Positions 13,119-17,701 of a DNA stretch of 17,701 nucleotides are shown piece after piece; position 1 is the stretch's first letter; each line of letters begins with the position of its first letter. The position numbers were made by a program, and so were the translations under genes. Under the pieces are notes generated by a model. That model was not told the DNA's origin and did not search any database. It was given only the letters and a program-made list of their open reading frames with translations. The stretch spans positions 1 through 17,701 of the forward strand of contig CABRIF010000044.1 in assembly GCA_902470925.1 (NCBI GenBank), in the 5' to 3' direction. The DNA is from an uncultured Collinsella sp. (lineage in GTDB: Bacteria; Actinomycetota; Coriobacteriia; Coriobacteriales; Coriobacteriaceae).

Positions 13119-14354
13119 ATGAAGATAGCGGAACAGGCGAAGCGCGGAGCGGTGGCGTTTGCCGCAGCGTGCGCGCTCGCGGCTTCGGCGGTGCTCGGCG
13201 CCGCTGCGCCCGCGCTGGCGGATCCGGTCGTCCCGACATCGGTGGACAATACGGTGACGATCACCAAGACGCTTATGGGTGCTGATGCCACACTGCCGGA
13301 TGCCCAGGAGTTCACCTTCCATTTTGAGAAGACGCAGCTTGCCGAGGCGGGCGCAGCGGCTGTTGCCGATGTCCCTGCCATCAACGATGCGAAGGTCACG
13401 ATCGGTACTGCGGACGGGAACAACCTGTTCAAGGAGACGGACGGTACCACCGCGACGCTGACGCAGAACCTCGTGATCGATATCTCGAATATCGCGTTCC
13501 CGCACGCGGGTCTGTATGCCTGGACTGTCACTGAGACGGGCGCGGTTGCCAACGTCACCATGTCCCAGGCTTCTTACACGCTCAGGGTCTATCACAAGAA
13601 CGATGGCGACAACGTCATCACGGTTGAGAAAACCAAGGACGATGCGGGCGCGGCGCCGGCCGAAAAGACCAAGGTCGACCCCAATCCGGTGGATCCCGAC
13701 GATCCGAACAAGCCGGTCAATCCGGATAACCCCGACAACCACAAGTCGGGCTTCATCTTCAATAACGTGATGGTGGCGGGCGTCATCAACGGTGCCAACA
13801 ACCTGAAGATCTCCAAGACCGTCTCCGGTGATCTGGGCGATACGACCCGTGCGTTCCAGTTCCACTTGACGCTCACGAAGCCTACGAACGCTGCTGCTAC
13901 GACCGCCATGGCCAAGATCTACGACGCCAAGAACCAGCAGGTGGGGAATGACATTACCTTCATCTACGGTCAGGCTGTCGATTTCACCCTGACGCACGGC
14001 CAGTATCTGAAGTTCGACGACGGCATGGTCGACGGCACCACGTACGTGCTCGTTGAGGACGGCGCGGCGAACTACACGGCTGCCGCCAAGACCGTTATGG
14101 GCGGCGCCGCTCCGGTCGATGCGAGCAAGGCCGCCGATGGCCAGGCCGCCATTGCCGAGGGCAACGGCGTGCAGGTGGCTTCCGGTGCCACGAACAAGGG
14201 TGTGAACACGAGCGACGTGACCAATGCGTTCGCCGAGGTAAGCCCCACCGGCATCGCAATCAGCGTGCTGCCCTACGTCGTGATGGTCCTCGTTCCCGCG
14301 GCGGGTGCCGCGGCGTGGATCGTCTCGCGTCGCCGCAGCGGTCTGAGCGCGTAG
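13119..14354 (+). CDS. FctA-type major pilin (sortase-assembled backbone)
   Basis: A 411-residue secreted pilin. A signal peptide (cleavage near ALA|DP, residues 34/35) is followed by two FctA/Spy0128-like domains. D1 has K50 (TITKTL) and E139 (LYAWTVTETG); D2 has K233 (LKISKTVSG) and E313 (TYVLVEDG). These Lys/E-box pairs are candidate intramolecular isopeptide bonds. A Pro/Asp/Asn-rich linker joins the domains (about 193-212). The C-terminus is VSPTG (374-378), a hydrophobic helix and SRRRSG. The signal is not LPXTG but resembles the EVPTG of Spy0128, which a class B sortase polymerises. ATG 13119 follows GAGAGG by 7 nt. The sortase gene begins within about 20 nt of its stop, so the two are in one operon. 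Confidence 0.92.
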   Translation: MKIAEQAKRGAVAFAAACALAASAVLGAAAPALADPVVPTSVDNTVTITKTLMGADATLPDAQEFTFHFEKTQLAEAGAAAVADVPAINDAKVTIGTADGNNLFKETDGTTATLTQNLVIDISNIAFPHAGLYAWTVTETGAVANVTMSQASYTLRVYHKNDGDNVITVEKTKDDAGAAPAEKTKVDPNPVDPDDPNKPVNPDNPDNHKSGFIFNNVMVAGVINGANNLKISKTVSGDLGDTTRAFQFHLTLTKPTNAAATTAMAKIYDAKNQQVGNDITFIYGQAVDFTLTHGQYLKFDDGMVDGTTYVLVEDGAANYTAAAKTVMGGAAPVDASKAADGQAAIAEGNGVQVASGATNKGVNTSDVTNAFAEVSPTGIAISVLPYVVMVLVPAAGAAAWIVSRRRSGLSA

Positions 14355-14372
14355 CGTCTCCTGCGAAGCATC

Positions 14373-15464
14373 TTGAGAGCGCGGCAACACAGTGCGACGT
14401 GCCTGCTGTCCGCTTCCCGGTCCGGTGCCGGGGAGCGGGTGGCGCGGGTGCTGGTTCTCGCGGCGTCGAAACTGTTTGGCGCCGTCGTGTTCGCTGCGCT
14501 CTTCTTGATGCTGGTGATCGGCCTTTATGCCATCTGGGATGCCAACGCTGTCTACCATGCGGCCGATGCTACCCGGTGGCAGGCGTACGTGCCTGCTCGG
14601 GACGACCGTGGCAGCTACGATGAGCTGGTTGCAACCAACCCTGATGTGGCGGGGTGGCTCGATATCTACGGGACGCATATCAGCTACCCCCTGGTGCAGG
14701 GGAGCAACGATTCCGAGTATCTGAACAAAGACGCTTCGGGGGCATATTCCCTGTCGGGTTCGCTGTTCCTCGACGCGCGCAATGCGCCGGATTTTACGGA
14801 CTTCAACACCGTCATCTACGGTCACCACATGGACCGCGATGCGATGTTTGGCGAGATAGGCAACTTCGCGGACGCGGAGTACTTCAACGCACGGGAATAC
14901 GGTTCCCTCTACGTGGGCAAAGGCCCCGATGCCGGCACGACGTTCGGCCTGCGCAACGTGGCTTTCATTCACGCAGACGCCTACGACGGCGCGATCTACC
15001 GCCCGGGCGTTGCAGGTGCTGCGGAGCAGCAGGCCTATCTGGCGCACCTTCTTGCGCAGGCGACCAACAAGCGTGCGCTGGATGCGAACGCGGCGGATGG
15101 GGAGCGAATCGTGCTGCTCTCCACCTGCTCGGATGCAAGTACCAATGCCCGCTCCATCGTGGTGGCGACAGTCGAGCGTACGGTGCACGCGAACACCTTT
15201 GCCAAGCCGGTTGAGCTGGGCGCGGGCATCGACATCCCGGAGGGGTGGCTCGACTTCCCGTGGCTGGGGTGGGCGGCGTTGCTTGCTTTGCTGGCGCTGC
15301 TGCTAGGACTGATGCTGCGCCGCCTGGCGGCGCGGCGCCAACGACGCGAGGGCGCCGCGGGCTGCGCGGGGGCGCCTGCGCGCCACATGGCCCCGGTACC
15401 GAAGCGGAAGCGCGACGCGGTCAGGGGCACGGACGGAGTGGGGAGCGCCGCAGAGGCGGAGTGA
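14373..15464 (+). CDS. Class B sortase, probable pilin polymerase
   Basis: Up to 363 residues. The catalytic domain follows an N-terminal membrane segment (LFGAVVFAALFLMLVIGLYAIW) and has class B features: VAGWLDIYGTHISYPLVQG, YLNKDASGAYSLSGSLFLD, H151/H152 in VIYGHHMD, C252 in LLSTCSDA and R260 in TNARSIVVA. A second membrane segment (about 295-317) and a basic tail follow the catalytic domain, a layout more usual for class C pilin sortases. In the S. pyogenes FCT locus a class B sortase (Spy0129) polymerises the pilin directly, so the same role is inferred. The start is uncertain: TTG 14373 lacks a good ribosome binding site, and GTG 14448 lies 12 nt after GGGGAG. Confidence 0.92.
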   Translation: MRARQHSATCLLSASRSGAGERVARVLVLAASKLFGAVVFAALFLMLVIGLYAIWDANAVYHAADATRWQAYVPARDDRGSYDELVATNPDVAGWLDIYGTHISYPLVQGSNDSEYLNKDASGAYSLSGSLFLDARNAPDFTDFNTVIYGHHMDRDAMFGEIGNFADAEYFNAREYGSLYVGKGPDAGTTFGLRNVAFIHADAYDGAIYRPGVAGAAEQQAYLAHLLAQATNKRALDANAADGERIVLLSTCSDASTNARSIVVATVERTVHANTFAKPVELGAGIDIPEGWLDFPWLGWAALLALLALLLGLMLRRLAARRQRREGAAGCAGAPARHMAPVPKRKRDAVRGTDGVGSAAEAE

Positions 15465-15482
15465 CGGGAGAAGGGACGGGAC

Positions 15483-16187
15483 ATGAAAGCATTGAGACAA
15501 GGGGATGCGTGGCGGGTCCGCGCGGTAGTCGTTGCGCTACTGTGCGCGGCGATTTTCTGCATGTGCTTGCCTGTGGGGGCGCGTCCCGCATATGCGGCGC
15601 CGGGCACCCTTGCCGTGACGGTGCGGCAGCGGCTCGAGTATCCGGTGGGCGAGAGCGGTCTGCAGCAAACGTGGGAGTACCGTCTTGAGCGCGTGAGTGC
15701 CGAGGCCCCGCTTCCCGAGGGAGCCCAAGGAGATGAACTCGGCTGGTCCATGACCGGCGATGCGGTGACCGATATGCAGATTCCTGCGCCGTCGCGCGCC
15801 GGTGACTACTGGTACCGGATGTACCAGGTGCAGCCGCGGGGTCTAGATGCAGCCTATACGCCCGACGATACCGTCTATGACGTACGGATTCACGTTGATG
15901 CGGAAGGGGTGTCGTCGGTGCTCGTCTACAAGGGCGGTATGAAGGAGGCCGATCCGGGCTGGACGCCCTCCTACCAAACGCCGGCACCCGCGCCACAGAA
16001 ACCGTCGGGAATCATCGGTGCGATCGCGTCGGCGTTGCCCAAAACGGGCGACATGTCGTACCTGATTATGGGCGCCGCCGTGCTCATCGCGGCGGTAGGC
16101 GCCTGTTCGATTGCATGGGGCCGGTCGCTGTCTGGCCGACGGCTGGAGTCCGCAGCGGGAAAGGGAATGAGCGACGATGAACAATAG
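15483..16187 (+). CDS. LPKTG-anchored minor pilin, FctB-like
   Basis: A 234-residue secreted protein: signal peptide (cleavage near AYA|AP, 38/39), one beta-rich pilin domain (about 39-160) related to the FctA/FctB fold, a Pro-rich linker (PSYQTPAPAPQKPSG), sorting signal L185-PKTG, a membrane helix and a basic tail. The classical LPXTG suggests the housekeeping sortase attaches it to the cell wall, the role of the FctB base subunit in S. pyogenes. The usual E-box glutamate position appears as Gln in YWYRMYQVQP, so the isopeptide bond may be absent; that alignment is by eye. ATG 15483 follows GAAGGGACGGG, 18 nt after the sortase stop. The end overlaps the next gene by 11 bp. Confidence 0.85.
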   Translation: MKALRQGDAWRVRAVVVALLCAAIFCMCLPVGARPAYAAPGTLAVTVRQRLEYPVGESGLQQTWEYRLERVSAEAPLPEGAQGDELGWSMTGDAVTDMQIPAPSRAGDYWYRMYQVQPRGLDAAYTPDDTVYDVRIHVDAEGVSSVLVYKGGMKEADPGWTPSYQTPAPAPQKPSGIIGAIASALPKTGDMSYLIMGAAVLIAAVGACSIAWGRSLSGRRLESAAGKGMSDDEQ

Positions 16188-17654
16188 GAAGAACAACCGC
16201 TGGGTGCGTGCGCTCGTTGTCGGCGCTCTGTCTGCATCGCTTGCGCTCTCGCCCGTGATGCCTGCCGCATCGGTGGCGTTCGCAGCATCGGTAGATGCGA
16301 CTGCCCGTTCGTCTGCGGCGACAGGTGAGACGGCGGATGAGGCGGCCACGGGCAAGCCGTCCGTCGGTGATGCAGCGCAGGGTTCCGCTGCGGACGCAGC
16401 GGCGCAGGACGGTTCCTCGCGCGATGACGGGTCCCGTACCGGCGGCTCGAGCGATTCCGGGGCCTCCGCCACGCCACGTGACGTTGCTCCGGCTGCCGAT
16501 GAAACCCTGCCCGTTTCCCGCGCCGCCGCTTCCCAGCCTGCGGCTGCCGGTCCGAACCCGAGCGCATCGTCGCCGAGCGAGGCCTTGACGGTTGCGGCCC
16601 CGCCGCGCTCGTCGGTCACGAGTGGTTGCTTCCTCGCCAGCGCGCCGGACACGCAGTACGACGCGCTCGCCGACGCTATCGATGTCGCGCAGGATGGCGA
16701 TATCGTCTACGTGGTGTCCGACAACCTGGATGCGGGCAGGCGGGCCGTGCGTTCCGACAAAGACCTGACAATCACGAGTGCGGCTGGTACGTGCGCGGTG
16801 AAGGTTCGCTTTGATTTCGCCTACACGCAAGGTGCCAAGGAGCTCAAGCTCGAGAACATCGCATTCGAGACGAAGTACGACGCGGTCCTGTGGCATACAC
16901 GCACGGCTCCCTTGTTCACCATCGACGGCGGCAGCTTGGTGATGGGTAAGGATGCATCGGTGTCCTACGCCAACTTGAACATCATGGAGCGCCCCCTGGC
17001 CGACGGCGACGGGCTCACCTGTCCGGTGCGCGTAAAGAAAGACGGTTCGTTTACAATGCTGGAAGGCGCGCTGCTGCAGGCCGATTCGACCTATGCCGTT
17101 GGCGGCAACGGGTCGCGTCCCGTGCGCGGCGCGGCGGTCTACGTTGAGCACTACGGCATCATGAGCATGCGCGGGGGCACCATTGCCGGTTTTGCGAAAT
17201 ACTCGGGCAACCTTCAGGGCGGCGCTATCTACAATGCGGGCGATATCTATTTCGAGAGTGGTGTTATCAAGGACTGTCGCGCCACCCGCGGCGGAGCCGT
17301 TTACAACGATAGCGGAACGCGTTTTAGGTTAGATGACGGCTCCTTTGAGGACTGCACAGCCGATGAGGCGGGCGGCGCCATCTGCAATGAGAGCGGTGCC
17401 GCCTCGGTCCTCAGAAATGGGGCCATCAAGAGGTGCACGTCGGCCAAAGGTGGCGCTGTCTACGAGGGCTATCATGTCGACGACAGCTTACATAATATGG
17501 AAATTACGGATTGCGGGGCCGATGAAGGCGGTGCGGTCTACAGCCTCATGGAACCTGGAATTACCGTTTCAAGCTGCTCGATCAAGGGCTGTAAGGCTAC
17601 GTCCCGTGGCGGCGCCATCGTGAGCAGTGGCGGGATCAAGATCGAAGATACCTC
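16177..17654 (+). CDS. Large beta-helix surface adhesin, 3' end missing (probable pilus tip protein)
   Basis: An open frame of 492 codons runs from ATG 16177 to the end of genomic sequence with no stop, so the gene is truncated by the contig end and its size is unknown. It starts 11 bp inside the minor pilin gene; AAGGGA lies 10 nt upstream. A signal peptide (cleavage near residue 36) is followed by a low-complexity Ala/Ser/Asp/Pro region (37-135) and a right-handed parallel beta-helix. Six GGA[IV] rungs begin at residues 348, 372, 399, 425, 451 and 478, spaced 24-27. Cys residues recur once per rung (KDC, EDC, KRC, TDC, GCK). The expected C-terminal sorting signal would lie beyond the window. 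The late rungs use more AT-rich codons (TTA, AAT) than the neighbouring genes. Adhesin function is inferred from context. Confidence 0.85.
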
Positions 17655-17701
17655 CTGTCTCTTATACACATCTGACGCTGCCGACGATACTCCTTGTGTA
17701 G
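17655..17701. other. Illumina Nextera i5-side adapter (technical sequence)
   Basis: The mosaic end CTGTCTCTTATACACATCT (17655-17673), the read-1 arm GACGCTGCCGACGA (17674-17687), TACTCCTT (17688-17695, reverse complement of index S507 AAGGAGTA) and the start of the P5 arm GTGTAG (17696-17701). It is not genomic. The adhesin frame reads through it and must be cut at 17654. The index name is from memory. Confidence 0.98.

Noticed and set aside
13080..15188. 702-codon minus-strand frame opposite the pilin and sortase
   Set aside because: It spans two well-supported plus-strand genes and their intergenic gap, and has no family features.
46..17654. tRNA, rRNA or riboswitch genes
   Set aside because: I looked for cloverleaf ends, conserved rRNA stretches and common riboswitch cores in the intergenic regions and saw none; covariance-model searches could not be run.

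Overview
The window is a GC-rich bacterial contig. Genomic sequence runs from about 46 to 17654. The first 45 and last 47 bases are untrimmed Illumina Nextera adapter with index sequence, so both ends are technical. Long C/G-ending reading frames, a fused class I phosphomannose isomerase, paired YhgE/Pip membrane proteins, a LytTR/DUF3021 pair and a streptococcal-FCT-like pilus operon suggest Coriobacteriia (Actinomycetota; Olsenella/Collinsella/Atopobium relatives). That assignment is an inference from gene content and composition; there is no rRNA or tRNA here to confirm it.

Layout: (1) 89-2284, mannose-6-phosphate isomerase with an N-terminal fused domain carrying two separate in-frame tandem repeats. 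(2) 2285-3652, about 1.4 kb with no convincing intact gene but dense repeats: a 17-bp array facing an inverted 17-bp array across an AT-rich centre, then 24-bp tandem units, dispersed GC-rich repeats and a decayed transposase-like helix-turn-helix start. (3) 3653-5677, htpG, behind a recognisable promoter and a perfect 12-bp stem-loop. (4) 6098-11082, two translationally coupled YhgE/Pip proteins, ending at a strong hairpin. (5) 11280-12213 on the minus strand, a LytTR DNA-binding regulator followed by a DUF3021 membrane protein, resembling the LytTR regulatory systems of streptococci. (6) 12467 to the right end on the plus strand, a sortase pilus operon: signal-peptidase-like protein, FctA-type major pilin, class B sortase, LPKTG minor pilin, and a large beta-helix adhesin cut off by the contig end.

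The pilus operon has the same order as the Streptococcus pyogenes FCT locus (SipA, FctA, class B sortase, FctB). It also shares details: the signal-peptidase-like protein lacks the catalytic lysine, the major pilin ends in a PTG signal that is not LPXTG, and the minor pilin has a normal LPXTG signal. The LytTR/DUF3021 pair is transcribed divergently from it. The shared intergenic region has an extended -10 element without a good -35, spaced A-tracts and a run of nine G at about the transcription start. The most interesting hypothesis here is a membrane-inhibited LytTR regulator controlling a pilus operon, possibly with G-tract variation.
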